Assembly: GCF_019063845.1 (NCBI RefSeq)
Contig: NZ_CP077683.1
Span: 2,968,501-3,032,500, forward strand
DNA from: Geomonas subterranea
GTDB taxonomy: Bacteria; Desulfobacterota; Desulfuromonadia; Geobacterales; Geobacteraceae
Direction: 5' to 3'
DNA: 64,000 nt
The first letter of the stretch is position 1, and each line of letters opens with the position of its first letter. The notes beneath the pieces are model-generated. The model saw nothing but the letters and a program-made list of their open reading frames with translations. It was not told the origin of the DNA and did no database searches. The position numbers and the translations under genes are program-made. Below are positions 44,262 to 54,177 of the stretch, piece by piece.

Positions 44262-45560
44262 ATGTCCCGCCCCATATACATACAGATCGGCTACAAGTTC
44301 ATCCTGGGCTTTCTGACCGTGGTCGCCGCCGTCGTCTTCGTCCCCACCTGGATCGGTCACGTCGGGCTCCCGCCGGAACTGACCAACGCGCTCTCCTACG
44401 TGGCCGCGCTCTCCGTGGGGCTTCTCCTGGGCGCCTTCTTCTCCAAGAGTTTCACCAGGAACATCACCCTCCTGCGCGGCGCCACCGAGGCGATCAGCCA
44501 GGGCGACCTCTCCAGCGACCTCGACTTCCCCGCCACCCGTTTCCCCGACGAGACCCACTCCATGGCGCTCTCCATCAACACCATGCAGGAGAACCTGCGC
44601 GCCCTGGTGCGCCAGATCCGGCAAACCTCCGAGCAGGTCCTGGAGTCCTCGCGCACCCTCTCCTCCAGCGCGCTGGAGATCAACGCCTCCACCGAGGAGG
44701 TGGCGCAGGCCATCGAGAGCATCTCCGGGGGGGCCGAGAACCAGGCCGAGATGCTCACCAAGAGTGCCAAGGTGATCCATGAGATGGCGATCTCGGTCGA
44801 CCTGGTCGCGCGCCGGGCCAAGGAGACCGCCAAGGCGGCCCGGGAGACGAGCCTCACCGCGCAGAAGGGGGGGGAGCTCGCCAGCGATTCGGTGGAACGG
44901 CTGAAGAGCTTCTTCGATTCCGTGGAGCTGATCAGCATGCAGTTCATGGACCTGAACGGGAAGCTGCAGCAGGTGGGGAAGATCGCGGACTTCATCGTGG
45001 AGATGTCGCGCCAGACCAACCTGCTCGCGCTGAACGCCTCGATCGAGGCGGCCCGCGCCGGGGAGTACGGCAAGGGGTTCGGCGTGGTGGCCGAGGAGGT
45101 GAGAAAGCTCGCCGACGGCAGCGCGAAGAGCGCCACCGAGATCGTGGAACTGATCGACCTGGTCAAGGTGGAGAGCCGCAGGGTGCAGGAGACCATCACC
45201 GACAGCTCGCGCGGCATCATCGTGGGCAAGAAGAACCTGGACACCACCGCGGACGCCTTCAAGGAGATCCTCGCCACCGTCGTCGAGACCGAGAGAAAGG
45301 CGAACTCCATCGCCGACCTGTCGCAGATGCAGACCACGGGCGCCGCCAAGATGGTGAGCATGGTCGACGAGATCGCCAAGGTCGCCGAGGACAACGCGGC
45401 CTCCACCGAGGAGGTCTCCGCCGCCACCGAGGAGCAGCACTCGGCCATGCAGGAGATGGTGTACCAGACCCAGGAGCTCGCCAAGCTCGCCGACGAGCTG
45501 TTGCGCTCGGTGGAGCGGTTCCAGGTCGGGCCGGACGGCGCGCCGGAGCCCGAGGCGTGA
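44262..45560 (+). CDS. Methyl-accepting chemotaxis protein without periplasmic sensor domain
   Basis: A 432-residue receptor with two close N-terminal helices (about 12-31 and 42-60), so almost no periplasmic part, then HAMP (about 60-115) and a long coiled coil. The signalling tip reads [20 protein letters not shown], with the usual [14 protein letters not shown] following. It may sense through the membrane or with partner proteins. GGAG lies upstream; its stop overlaps cheW by four bases. Confidence 0.92.
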   Translation: MSRPIYIQIGYKFILGFLTVVAAVVFVPTWIGHVGLPPELTNALSYVAALSVGLLLGAFFSKSFTRNITLLRGATEAISQGDLSSDLDFPATRFPDETHSMALSINTMQENLRALVRQIRQTSEQVLESSRTLSSSALEINASTEEVAQAIESISGGAENQAEMLTKSAKVIHEMAISVDLVARRAKETAKAARETSLTAQKGGELASDSVERLKSFFDSVELISMQFMDLNGKLQQVGKIADFIVEMSRQTNLLALNASIEAARAGEYGKGFGVVAEEVRKLADGSAKSATEIVELIDLVKVESRRVQETITDSSRGIIVGKKNLDTTADAFKEILATVVETERKANSIADLSQMQTTGAAKMVSMVDEIAKVAEDNAASTEEVSAATEEQHSAMQEMVYQTQELAKLADELLRSVERFQVGPDGAPEPEA

Positions 45561-46009
45561 CCCCGCAGCGCCTGCTTTTGTTCAGCGCGGCGCGGCAGCT
45601 CTTCGCCCTCAACCTGCAGGAGGTGTGCGAGGTGATGGAGCCGCAGCAATGCTACCCCTTCGCCGGGGCGCCCCCGCACTACCTGGGGCTGATCAACTTC
45701 CACGGCAACCTCACCGCGCTGGTCGACCTGGCGGGCTTTCTCGGCCTCAAGAGCCGTCCCCTGCCGGGCAAGCTCCTGGTGATCGACACGAAGCTCGCCC
45801 ACCTGGCCCTCAAGGTCGACGCGGTGGGCTCCATCCTCGACGCCGCGAGCATCACCGGCGCCGGCAGCCACGACGACCCGCTCACCGAGGCCCTCTTGGA
45901 GACCCCGCAGGGGAGCGTGCGCCTGCTCCGCCTGGAGGCGCTGCTCGGAGGACTCGAGCAGGAGCTGCGGGACTCCGCCCCCAACACCGCCAAACCAGGA
46001 GGTACCTGA
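45557..46009 (+). CDS. cheW: CheW coupling protein
   Basis: A 150-residue Che[23 protein letters not shown], then [23 protein letters not shown], the pattern that binds receptor and CheA. The GTG start overlaps the receptor gene stop, and its stop overlaps the cheY start by one base. Confidence 0.9.
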   Translation: MTPQRLLLFSAARQLFALNLQEVCEVMEPQQCYPFAGAPPHYLGLINFHGNLTALVDLAGFLGLKSRPLPGKLLVIDTKLAHLALKVDAVGSILDAASITGAGSHDDPLTEALLETPQGSVRLLRLEALLGGLEQELRDSAPNTAKPGGT

Positions 46010-46374
46010 TGGCCTTGAAGGTCATGATAGTGGACGATTCCCTTTTCATGAGGAAGATGCTGCGCGACATCCTCGTGGAGGAGGGTTACGATATAGCCGG
46101 CGAGGCGTCCGACGGCGTGGAGGCGGTGGAAAAATACAAGGAGTGCCTCCCCGACCTGGTCACCCTGGACATCGTGATGCCCAACAAGACCGGGATCGAG
46201 GCGCTGCAGGAGATCGTGGCCTACGATGCCGCCGCGCGCGTGGTGATGGTCTCCGCCATCGGGCAGGAGGCGCTCACGACCGCGGCCACCGAGGCCGGCG
46301 CCAAGGCCTTCATTCTGAAACCGTTCAACCCGGAGCTGGTGACCCGGGTGCTCAGGGAAGTGGCCCAGGGGTAA
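46009..46374 (+). CDS. cheY: CheY-type response regulator
   Basis: A 121-residue stand-alone receiver: acidic pair DD at 9-10, Asp54 in LVTLDIVMPNKTG, VMVSAIGQ (Ser at the Thr position) and Lys in FILKPF. Phosphorylated by the adjoining CheA. AGGAGG lies six bases before ATG. Confidence 0.93.
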   Translation: MALKVMIVDDSLFMRKMLRDILVEEGYDIAGEASDGVEAVEKYKECLPDLVTLDIVMPNKTGIEALQEIVAYDAAARVVMVSAIGQEALTTAATEAGAKAFILKPFNPELVTRVLREVAQG

Positions 46375-46377
46375 GCG

Positions 46378-48027
46378 ATGGACATGTCGCAGTACAAAGC
46401 CCTGTTCCTCTCGGAATCCCGGGAGTACCTGCGCAGCATCGCGGAGCAGGTGGTGGCCCTCGAGCAGTCGCCCGGGGAGCGGACCGCCGTTGACGCGCTG
46501 TTTCGCGGCGCCCATTCCCTGAAGGGGATGGCGGCCTCCATGGAGTACGGCGACGTGGTGGTGGTGGCCCACGGCATGGAGGACCTGATGGCGCGCGTGC
46601 GCGACGGCGCCCTCCCCTTCGACGCGGGGGTGGCCGACCTCCTCCTCGAGGGGGTCGACCTGATCGACGTGCTGCTTCAGGACGTGGAACAGGAGCGTCC
46701 CTCCACCCTCCCCACCGGCGACTACGCGCAGCGGCTCGCCACCTACACCCCGTCAGCGCAGGAGGCAGCCCCGGTTGAAAAGGGGGAGCCGCAGGAAGCC
46801 GGCGCCCCCCCCTCCCCCGCCGCGGAGCTCCCCCCGCTCCCCGCCGCCGAGGCGGAAAAGGGCAAGGAACCGGCCGGCGAGGCGGGCGGCACCGTCCGGG
46901 TGAGAACCGAGCTCCTGGACCACCTGATCAACCTCACCGGGGAGCTGGTCACCAACAAGCAGCGCCTTCTGAACATCGGGCGGGAACTCGCCTCACCGCC
47001 CCTCAACGACGCCGTATCCGAGACCGCGAAGCTTTTGCGCGCCCTGCACGACGAGGTGATGAAGGTGCGCCTGATGCCGTTCGAGGCGATCAGCGACCGC
47101 TTCCAGCGCTCGGTCCGCTCCGTCGCCAAGAAAAGCGGCAAGGAGATCCATTTCGAACTGACCGGCCGCGAGATCGGCCTGGACCGCGGCATGCTGGAGC
47201 AGCTCGTGGATCCCCTGAACCACATCCTGAGAAACGCCGTCGACCACGGCATCGAGGAGAGCGGGGAGCGGGAGCGTGCCGGGAAGCCCGCCCGGGGGAC
47301 AGTGCGGCTCGCCGTGACCCGGGACCGGGACCGCATACAGATCATGGTGCGCGACGACGGCCGGGGCATGGAGCCCAGGGCCATGATCGAGGCCGCCATC
47401 GCCAAGGGGCTTTTGTCCCCCGAGGAGGGGGAGCTGTTGTCGCCGGAGCAGGCGCTGATGCTCTCCTGCATCCCCGGCTTCTCCACCGCGAAGCAGGTCA
47501 CCGACATCTCCGGACGCGGGGTTGGGATGGACGCGGTGAACACCGCCATCCAGAAGCTTGGCGGGACCCTCTCCATCGACTCCGAGCCGGGCGCGGGGAC
47601 CACGGTCACGCTCCGGCTCCCGCTCACCATCGCCATCATCCACGCACTGGTGGTGCAGGTGGGACAGGTGAAGGCGGCGATCCCGGTGAACGCGGTGCAG
47701 CGGACCGTGGAGCTGTCCCGGGGGCAGATCGAGACCATGGGGAAGAGGCAGATGTTCCAGCTGGACGGTGAGCCGATCCCGCTTTTGTCGCTGAACCGGG
47801 TGATGGGGCTGCCGCTTGGGCGCTTTCCCGACGGCATCCTCCCCCTGTTCGTCACCCAGGCCCGCGGTCGCCGTGTCGGCGTCGTCGTGGACCACCTGCT
47901 TGGGCAGCACGAGCTGTTCGTGAAGCAACTGGGGCGGCCGCTGGACAAGATGGCCGGTGTGGCCGGCGGCGCGACCCTCGGTGATGGCGAGATCGTCGCC
48001 ATTCTCGACCTGGCGGGACTTCTGTGA
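46378..48027 (+). CDS. cheA: Chemotaxis histidine kinase CheA
   Basis: A 549-residue CheA: P1 with His46 in AHSLKGMAAS, then a Pro/Glu/Ala-rich linker (about 120-170) in place of the usual P2 domain, P3 dimerisation (TELLDHLINLTGELVTNKQR), ATPase P4 with HILRNAVDHGIE, DDGRGM and GRGVGMD, and the CheW-like P5. Lack of P2 means CheY docks weakly or elsewhere. Three bases separate it from cheY. Confidence 0.94.
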   Translation: MDMSQYKALFLSESREYLRSIAEQVVALEQSPGERTAVDALFRGAHSLKGMAASMEYGDVVVVAHGMEDLMARVRDGALPFDAGVADLLLEGVDLIDVLLQDVEQERPSTLPTGDYAQRLATYTPSAQEAAPVEKGEPQEAGAPPSPAAELPPLPAAEAEKGKEPAGEAGGTVRVRTELLDHLINLTGELVTNKQRLLNIGRELASPPLNDAVSETAKLLRALHDEVMKVRLMPFEAISDRFQRSVRSVAKKSGKEIHFELTGREIGLDRGMLEQLVDPLNHILRNAVDHGIEESGERERAGKPARGTVRLAVTRDRDRIQIMVRDDGRGMEPRAMIEAAIAKGLLSPEEGELLSPEQALMLSCIPGFSTAKQVTDISGRGVGMDAVNTAIQKLGGTLSIDSEPGAGTTVTLRLPLTIAIIHALVVQVGQVKAAIPVNAVQRTVELSRGQIETMGKRQMFQLDGEPIPLLSLNRVMGLPLGRFPDGILPLFVTQARGRRVGVVVDHLLGQHELFVKQLGRPLDKMAGVAGGATLGDGEIVAILDLAGLL

Positions 48028-48090
48028 CCGGTTTTCCCATTTCAGCCGCCGTCTCCCCCGCCGGGGAACGGCCCACTTCCGGAGGGTACC

Positions 48091-48690
48091 ATGGCGCACC
48101 ATGACCTGCATGATGGAGAACTGAAGGCGCTCACCCACGTCTGCAACACCGGGATGCAGCACGCGGCCATCGCCCTGTCCCAGCTTACCGGCAAGGGGGT
48201 CAGCATCCAGGTGCCCCGGCTCCAGGTGCTCGAGGGGGCCAGCCTCTCGCACCAGCTCGGGTCGCAGGAGGCGACCGCCCTGCAGTTGCAGATCCTCGGC
48301 AACGTGCGCGGCAGCATCCTGATCCTGCTGCTTAGGGAGAACGCCCAACGCATCCTCGAGCTCCTGCTGGGAGAGCTCCCCGATGCGGGCGCACCGTTCA
48401 CCGAGATGGAGCGGGCCACCCTGATGGAGGTGGGGAACATCCTGGCCTCGGCGTGCCTCAACGCACTGGGGAGTTCGCTCAAGATGACCCTGCTCCCCTC
48501 GGTACCCGCCCTGAGCATCGGGCCGGGGGGGGATATCCTCGCCCGCGCGCTGGAGCGGGGCGACAACGGCGAGGCGGTCGTGATGATCGACGCCATGTTC
48601 TCGGTCTCGGATTCGCTCTGCGGCGGAAGCATCTTCCTCATCCCGGCCCCCGCTTCGATGGGGGTGCTCCTGGGCGCCCTGGAGCAATGA
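48091..48690 (+). CDS. CheC-like CheY-P phosphatase family protein
   Basis: A 199-residue protein of the CheC/CheX/FliY family. The second phosphatase signature MEVGNILAS has the Glu and Asn, while the first (THVCNTGMQHAAIALSQL) has His where Glu is expected, so only one active site may work. It likely dephosphorylates CheY in this operon. GGAGG is close to the ATG. Confidence 0.8.
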   Translation: MAHHDLHDGELKALTHVCNTGMQHAAIALSQLTGKGVSIQVPRLQVLEGASLSHQLGSQEATALQLQILGNVRGSILILLLRENAQRILELLLGELPDAGAPFTEMERATLMEVGNILASACLNALGSSLKMTLLPSVPALSIGPGGDILARALERGDNGEAVVMIDAMFSVSDSLCGGSIFLIPAPASMGVLLGALEQ

Positions 48691-48807
48691 AAAGGTTGCA
48701 CCTTACCCGGTTGTATGTCAGAATGCCCGGTCAAACTGCCGCCGCTGCGGCACATCGAGGGTCCCGAGCGCCAGCCCGAGACCTTCTCTTCTTTTCGGAG
48801 GTGGAAC

Positions 48808-49515
48808 ATGAAAATCGCCAGAACCGCCGTCCTGTCCCTCGCCCTGATCGCCCTTAATGCCGGCTTGTCCCTCGGAGCCGACCTCTCCCAGGTGGTGCGC
48901 ACCATCGAGCAGGGCTACGGATCGCTGAACGACCTGCAGGCGGACTTCAGCCAGAGAAGCAGCATCAGGGCGCTCAAGCGCGAGGAAAAGGGGGGGGGCG
49001 AGCTCCTCCTGAAGAAGGGGGGCGGGAAAGAGTCGATGTTCCGCTTCAACTACACCAAGCCCAAGCAGCAGATCGTGTCCAACGGCAAGACCGTCTGGTA
49101 CTACATACCGGACCAGAAGCAGGTCATGGTGATGGACCTGGCGCAGCTTCTCGAGGCCAGTAACGGCATCGCGATGAACTACCTCTCGGGGCTCGGGCAA
49201 GTCTCCAAGGATTTCAGCATCGCCTTTGCCGCCGAGCAAAAGGACAAGAACGGCAACTACCAGCTGGAGCTCACCCCGCACAAGAAGAGCCCCGCCATGG
49301 CCAAGCTGTTGCTGACCATCTCCGGCGAGGCCGTCGAGAGCATGGTTGCCAAGGGGAAGAGCTCGACTCCGTTCCCGGTGCTCTCCTCCACGGTGGTAGA
49401 CCAGACCGGGAACACCACCAGGATGGACTTCAGCGGCGTGAAGACCAACCGCGGCATATCCAGCGGCAAGTTCAGCTTCAAGATCCCGTCCGGGGTGCAG
49501 GTTATCAAAAGATAG
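48808..49515 (+). CDS. lolA: LolA-type periplasmic lipoprotein carrier
   Basis: A 235-residue exported protein, signal peptide about 1-23 (ending SLGADLSQ). The LolA signature reads [58 protein letters not shown]. It would carry lipoproteins from LolCDE to the outer membrane. GGAGG lies six bases before ATG. Confidence 0.92.
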   Translation: MKIARTAVLSLALIALNAGLSLGADLSQVVRTIEQGYGSLNDLQADFSQRSSIRALKREEKGGGELLLKKGGGKESMFRFNYTKPKQQIVSNGKTVWYYIPDQKQVMVMDLAQLLEASNGIAMNYLSGLGQVSKDFSIAFAAEQKDKNGNYQLELTPHKKSPAMAKLLLTISGEAVESMVAKGKSSTPFPVLSSTVVDQTGNTTRMDFSGVKTNRGISSGKFSFKIPSGVQVIKR

Positions 49516-49539
49516 AGCAGGTAAGGGTTGCGGTTGAGA

Positions 49540-49562
49540 GGACCCCTCTTGGGTCCCTTTTT
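49540..49562 (+). terminator. Intrinsic terminator after lolA
   Basis: GGACCC (49540-49545), loop CTCTT, GGGTCC (49551-49556), C and five T residues. Six base pairs only. Confidence 0.65.
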
Positions 49563-49604
49563 CTTCCTCGACGTCAACCTCAACCTGATTTCACAGGAGG
49601 TTTT

Positions 49605-50090
49605 ATGCCGTCATTCGACATCGTTTCCAAGGTCGACCTGCAGGAGGTCGACAACGCCATCAACCAGACCGTGAAGGAGATCGGGCAGCGCTACGACTTC
49701 AAGGGGTCCAAGAGCGAGGTGACCCTGGAGAAGGAAAGCATCAAGGTCCTGTCCGAGGACGACTTCAAGCTGAAGGCGGTCATCGACATCCTGCAATCCA
49801 AGTTCGTCAAGCGCAACATCTCTCCCAAGGCGCTGCAGTACGGCAAGGTGGAACAGGCCTCCGGCGGCATGGTGCGCCAGATCATCACCCTGCAGATGGG
49901 GATCTCCAAGGAGAAGGCCAAGGAGATCGGCGCCGTGATCAAGGAAACCAAGCTCAAGGTACAAAGCCAGATCCAGGACGACCAGGTCCGGGTCACCGGC
50001 AAGAACATCGACGACCTCCAGGAGGTGATCCGTATCCTCAAAGGGAAGGATCTCGACATCGACATGCAGTTCGTCAACTTCAGAAGCTGA
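49605..50090 (+). CDS. YajQ family nucleotide-binding protein
   Basis: A 161-residue YajQ protein beginning [20 protein letters not shown]. Two related ferredoxin-like folds bind nucleotides; homologues bind c-di-GMP or tRNA. Given the abundant c-di-GMP enzymes in this region an effector role is possible. GGAGG lies upstream of ATG. rimO follows after 16 bp. Confidence 0.93.
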   Translation: MPSFDIVSKVDLQEVDNAINQTVKEIGQRYDFKGSKSEVTLEKESIKVLSEDDFKLKAVIDILQSKFVKRNISPKALQYGKVEQASGGMVRQIITLQMGISKEKAKEIGAVIKETKLKVQSQIQDDQVRVTGKNIDDLQEVIRILKGKDLDIDMQFVNFRS

Positions 50091-50106
50091 TCAAGAGGGG
50101 ATTTTT

Positions 50107-51453
50107 TTGAACCAGAAGATTAAGGAAAAAGTGAGCCTGGTGAGCCTGGGCTGCCCGAAGAACCTGGTGGACGCCGAGGTGATGCTGGGCTACCTCTCCA
50201 AGGACGAGTACGAGGTCACCACCGACGAGATGCAGGCGGACATCATCGTGGTGAACACCTGCTCCTTCATCAAGGAGGCCAAGCAGGAGAGCATCGACAC
50301 CATCCTCGACCTGGCCGACAGAAAGCACGACGCGCGCTGCAAGCTGCTCATCGTGACCGGCTGCCTGCCGCAGCGCTACCAGGAGGAACTCGCCAAGGAA
50401 CTCCCCGAGGTGGATATCTTCATCGGCACCGGAGACTACCCGCGCATCGCGGAGATCCTCCAGGAGAAGAAGGGGACCGACGCCCAGCTCTGCTACACCG
50501 GCGACCCCAACTTCGTCTACAACGACGAGCTGCCGCGCCTGCAGTCCTCGCCGCACTACACCGCGTATCTAAAGATCGCGGAGGGGTGCTCCAACAACTG
50601 CTCCTACTGCGTGATCCCGTCCCTGCGCGGCGCGCACCGCTCCCGCCCCTTCGCGACGCTGATGGCCGAGGCCAGGTCCCTGGTGGCCGCCGGGGTGAAG
50701 GAGCTCAACCTGATCGCCCAGGACATCACCGCCTACGGCCGCGACCTTCCCGAACAGCCGAGCCTCGAGCTCCTGGTCCAGGAACTGGCCAAGCTGGAAG
50801 ATCTCAAATGGATCAGGCTCCTCTACGCCTACCCGGACGGGGTCAGGGACTCCCTGATCGAGCTGATCAAGAACGAGCCCAAGGTGTGCAAGTACCTGGA
50901 CCTCCCCATCCAGCACATCTCCGACCCGGTCCTGAAGAACATGAAGCGTAGAAGCGGCGAGGCCGACATCCGCGCCCTTATCGCCAAGCTGCGCCGCGAG
51001 ATCCCTGACATCGCCATCCGCACCTCGCTCATCGTCGGCTTCCCCGGCGAGACCAACGAGGACTTCAAGACGCTCCTGCAATTCGTCGAGGAGACCCGCT
51101 TCGACCGTCTCGGCGTGTTCTGCTACTCCCGCGAGGAGGGGACCCCGGCGGCCGAGATGCCGGACCAGGTTTCCGAGCGGGTCAAGCGCGAGCGCCACAA
51201 GAAGCTGATGCGCACCCAGGCCCGGGTCTCCTTCAAGCACAACAGAACCCTCGTTGACAGCGAGGAGGATGTGCTGGTCGAGGGGTACAGCGAGGAGACC
51301 GAGCTCCTTTTGAAGGGACGCTCCTCACGCCAGGCCCCCGATGTGGACGGTCAAGTGTACATCACCGCGGGCAACGCCAACGTAGGTGACATAGTACGAT
51401 TGAAGATCACTGACTCCTCTGATTACGACCTTATTGGCGAGATCATAGAGTAG
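50107..51453 (+). CDS. rimO: Ribosomal protein S12 methylthiotransferase RimO
   Basis: RimO adds a methylthio group to an Asp of ribosomal protein S12 using two 4Fe-4S clusters. The 448-residue protein has the UPF0004 domain ([28 protein letters not shown]), the radical [14 protein letters not shown] motif and a C-terminal TRAM domain. The TTG start has GAGGGG seven bases upstream. Confidence 0.96.
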   Translation: MNQKIKEKVSLVSLGCPKNLVDAEVMLGYLSKDEYEVTTDEMQADIIVVNTCSFIKEAKQESIDTILDLADRKHDARCKLLIVTGCLPQRYQEELAKELPEVDIFIGTGDYPRIAEILQEKKGTDAQLCYTGDPNFVYNDELPRLQSSPHYTAYLKIAEGCSNNCSYCVIPSLRGAHRSRPFATLMAEARSLVAAGVKELNLIAQDITAYGRDLPEQPSLELLVQELAKLEDLKWIRLLYAYPDGVRDSLIELIKNEPKVCKYLDLPIQHISDPVLKNMKRRSGEADIRALIAKLRREIPDIAIRTSLIVGFPGETNEDFKTLLQFVEETRFDRLGVFCYSREEGTPAAEMPDQVSERVKRERHKKLMRTQARVSFKHNRTLVDSEEDVLVEGYSEETELLLKGRSSRQAPDVDGQVYITAGNANVGDIVRLKITDSSDYDLIGEIIE

Positions 51454-51463
51454 GCTTTTAGTC

Positions 51464-51491
51464 TTGACACGAACCGCTATTGCTGTATTAT
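51464..51491 (+). promoter_or_regulatory. Predicted dksA-like gene promoter
   Basis: TTGACA (51464-51469), 16-bp spacer, TATTAT (51486-51491), about 40 bases before the start codon. Confidence 0.65.
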
Positions 51492-51536
51492 TGCGTCGCT
51501 TTGCGGGACAATGAAAGATATGGAGACAGTTTATAC

Positions 51537-51956
51537 ATGACAGAAAAACCCGAAGAGATGAAAGCGATGCTCCTCAAAATGAAAGAGGAGACGCTTAAAG
51601 AGATTAACAAGACTGTCAAGTCCGGTTCCGATGCACCGATCAATGAGCCGAGCGGCGACATCTATGACCAGGCCTCCAGCGAGCGCGATCGTGAACTCGG
51701 CCTTTTGCTGGGCGACCGGGAGCGCGAGAAATTGCGTAATATAGACGAGGCATTACTGCGTCTGGAAGAAGGTGAGTACGGCATCTGCGAGGAGTGCGAG
51801 GAAGAAATCCCCATCGGGAGGCTGAAGATCGTCCCCTTCGCCCGCCACTGCGTCAAGTGCAAGGCGGACCTGGAGAAGCAGCAGGCACAGACCAAGCGTT
51901 TCGAAGAGGACAGGGCCTACCGCGAGATCGCGCTGGGCGAGGAAGAGGAAGGGTAA
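51537..51956 (+). CDS. dksA: DksA/TraR family zinc-finger regulator
   Basis: A 139-residue protein with an N-terminal coiled coil (EMKAMLLKMKEETLKEINKTV), an acidic tip (DREREKLRNIDEALLRLEEGEYG) and a C-terminal four-Cys finger (CEEC... CVKC). It likely binds the RNA polymerase secondary channel and acts with ppGpp. GGAG lies eleven bases before the ATG, rather far. It has its own promoter and terminator. Confidence 0.9.
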   Translation: MTEKPEEMKAMLLKMKEETLKEINKTVKSGSDAPINEPSGDIYDQASSERDRELGLLLGDREREKLRNIDEALLRLEEGEYGICEECEEEIPIGRLKIVPFARHCVKCKADLEKQQAQTKRFEEDRAYREIALGEEEEG

Positions 51957-52025
51957 CAGCACAAAATGGTATAGCGGCGGGGAAACGGCATTAGCCATTT
52001 TCACCCGGCCGGTGCTAAAAATAAC

Positions 52026-52058
52026 AAGAGGGGACGGTAGAGATACCGTCCCCTCTTT
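52026..52058 (+). terminator. Intrinsic terminator after dksA
   Basis: AAGAGGGGACGGTA (52026-52039), GAGA, TACCGTCCCCTCTT (52044-52057): 14 perfect pairs, T-run short. Confidence 0.88.
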
Positions 52059-52091
52059 GCGTTCAGGCTATGTGTGTGACTGGGCGATGTA

Positions 52092-52180
52092 GCTCCTCCC
52101 CCTGGAGGGGGAGGTTGGAGGGGGAAGACCTAAAAACCGCTGCGCGTCCCCTCCCTGTCCCTCCCCCTCCGGGGGCGGGG
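52092..52180. repeat. REP-like GC palindromes
   Basis: CTCCTCCCCCTGGAGGGGGAGG and, 35 bases on, CCCTCCCCCTCCGGGGGCGGGG: two palindromic units between dksA and the NapH-like gene. Confidence 0.6.
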
Positions 52181-52186
52181 ACTTTG

Positions 52187-53179
52187 CTACGGGTGGTCCA
52201 CCGGCGGTGCGGCGATCAGGCGCTGGTAATCGCTCTTCGTGATGGAGCTGTGCCAGTGGCCGGTGGCCCTGCCGATCAGGGTACCGCCGATGAAGACCGC
52301 CACCACGAGGGCCGCATAGACCATCCCCGGTATCACCTTGCCGTTCTTCGCCTTCAGCTGCAGCGCCTCGGGCTTCGGGCAGGCGCTCACGCAACGCAGG
52401 CAGCCAACGCATTCCTCGGAGCAGACCCTCTCCTGATGCATCACGTCGATGTAGGACGGGCAGGCCTTGGTGCAGCCGCCACAGGAGATGCAGGCGCTTT
52501 GGTTACGCTGCACCTTGACCGGCGACAGGCGCGACACCAGGCCGAGAAGCGCACCGTACGGGCAGAGGAAACGGCAAAACGGGTTCTTGAACAAAAAGGA
52601 AAGGGCCAGCAGCACGCCGATGACGGCGAGCGGCGTGCCGGACAGGTTCACGAAAAAGTCCAGCATCTTCACGTCGGCCATCTTGTTATAGTCCCCCGTG
52701 ATGAAGGAACTGACGCTGTCAGGTGCCATGATCACCAGGATGGAGAACAGGAAGAAGGCGAGCAGCAGGTACTTGATCGGACGCAAGAGCCAGTCCAGCC
52801 AGAGCCACATTTTGAAGTTCTTGCCGAAGAGCTTCGCCCCCACCTTCCAGCACACCTCGGTTATGGTGGAGACCGGGCAGACCCAGGAACAGAAGGAGCG
52901 CTTCAGCAAAAGCGAGACGGCGATCACGGTCAAAAGCACCACAAGCGCCGCCGGGTGGACGTCGTTGATCGTGCCGAGGCTCATCCACCCCTTGAGACTC
53001 ACCAGACCCGAAATGGGAAGAAAAGCCTCGACCCCGTCGGGGCGCTCCACGAAGGGGGTGGCGCCGCCGCTTCTGAAATGGAGCACGAAACGGTAGAAGG
53101 TTACCCCAAGATAAAGGGAGAAGAGAAGGAAGCCCCACTGGACTGCGACCCTGACCTGCTGCACTTTTTTTTCCGCCAT
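52187..53179 (-). CDS. NapH-type 4Fe-4S membrane protein
   Basis: A 330-residue inner-membrane protein with about five helices. Two CXXXCP motifs (CSWVCPVST, CRFLCPYGALLG) face the cytoplasm, and a C-terminal ferredoxin part binds two 4Fe-4S clusters (CISCGGCTKACP, CVGCLRCVSACP). The family (NapH, NosR end, YccM) passes quinol electrons to periplasmic or cytoplasmic reductases. No obvious partner reductase is adjacent. ATG 53179 has AGGTGAGG upstream. Confidence 0.85.
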   Translation of the reverse strand: MAEKKVQQVRVAVQWGFLLFSLYLGVTFYRFVLHFRSGGATPFVERPDGVEAFLPISGLVSLKGWMSLGTINDVHPAALVVLLTVIAVSLLLKRSFCSWVCPVSTITEVCWKVGAKLFGKNFKMWLWLDWLLRPIKYLLLAFFLFSILVIMAPDSVSSFITGDYNKMADVKMLDFFVNLSGTPLAVIGVLLALSFLFKNPFCRFLCPYGALLGLVSRLSPVKVQRNQSACISCGGCTKACPSYIDVMHQERVCSEECVGCLRCVSACPKPEALQLKAKNGKVIPGMVYAALVVAVFIGGTLIGRATGHWHSSITKSDYQRLIAAPPVDHP

Positions 53180-53211
53180 GAACCTCACCTTTGTTGCCTT
53201 GCGAATATGTT

Positions 53212-53228
53212 GCGACATATTTTGTCGC
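53212..53228. promoter_or_regulatory. Dyad upstream of the NapH-type gene
   Basis: GCGACA (53212-53217) / TGTCGC (53223-53228) with a five-base AT spacer, about 33 bases before the start codon. A candidate operator; regulator unknown. Confidence 0.35.
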
Positions 53229-53356
53229 TACCACATGCTACCGTCGTATCATCAAGGAAAGCGGAGGTAGCATATGGAACCGATGGTCATAGGAGCTGTG
53301 GGAATCGTCGTCTACTGCGGTCGTCTGACGGTGAAGGACATCATCGCCGATCTGCG

Positions 53357-54124
53357 TCAGGAAGGGATCCTGGTCAACCCCTTGTCCAGCAAGTGGCGCG
53401 GGTGCACGTTGGACAAGGCCTTCAAAAGGCTCTTCTTCACCAAGGGGTTGTCGCGCTCCAAGGTTTCCAGCAACTCCTTCATCTTCTTGCGCTGCAAGTC
53501 CGCCGTTCCGCAGACCGGGCAACAGCAGCAGACCACCGGGAAGCGGTTGTTGCGGGAAAACGGAATTATCTCCTTCTCCGGGACGTAGACGAGCGGCCTG
53601 ATCACCGTGGTGACACCGTTGTCGGCCAGCATGCTCGGGGCCATCGCCTTCAGCGAACCGACGAAGAACTGGTTCAAAAGCAGCGTCTCGATGAAGTCGT
53701 CCATGTGGTGACCAAGCGCCAGCTTGTTGCATCCGTACTGCTGCGCCAGGGTATAGAGCGTGCCGCGCTTGAGCCTGGCGCAGATGGAGCAGTAGGAGGA
53801 GTTAGGACGGCGCTTCTCCGAGATGATGTCGTAGTGATCGGTCTTCTCCATGTGGTAGGTGAAGCCGTGCTCCTTCAGGTGCTCCTCGATGATGTCGCCG
53901 CGGTAGCCGCGGTAGCCGGAGTCGATGTTGATGGCCACCAGCTCGTAACGCACCGGGGCGCGCCGGCGCAGCGTGTCCAGCATGTGCAGCATGGCGTAGG
54001 AGTCCTTGCCGCCCGAGACCGCGACGGCGATGCGGTCACCCTCAGAAATCAGGTTGAAGTCGTGGATCGCCTTGCCGACCCTGTTCTTGATGCGCGTGAA
54101 GAGCGCGTCCTCAATAAGCGCCAC
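53357..54124 (-). CDS. ttcA: tRNA 2-thiocytidine synthetase TtcA
   Basis: Thiolates cytidine 32 of tRNA. The 255-residue protein has the PP-loop AVAVSGGKDSYAMLHML and the cysteines of a 4Fe-4S cluster in CSIC and CCCCPVCG. GTG start with GGAGG five bases upstream. About 50 bp separate it from the upstream sulfite reductase-like gene; the two may be cotranscribed. Confidence 0.93.
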   Translation of the reverse strand: MALIEDALFTRIKNRVGKAIHDFNLISEGDRIAVAVSGGKDSYAMLHMLDTLRRRAPVRYELVAINIDSGYRGYRGDIIEEHLKEHGFTYHMEKTDHYDIISEKRRPNSSYCSICARLKRGTLYTLAQQYGCNKLALGHHMDDFIETLLLNQFFVGSLKAMAPSMLADNGVTTVIRPLVYVPEKEIIPFSRNNRFPVVCCCCPVCGTADLQRKKMKELLETLERDNPLVKKSLLKALSNVHPRHLLDKGLTRIPS

Positions 54125-54177
54125 TGCAACCTCCCGCGACGCACCATGCTGTTTCAGTCATCATTGCCGCTCTCATA

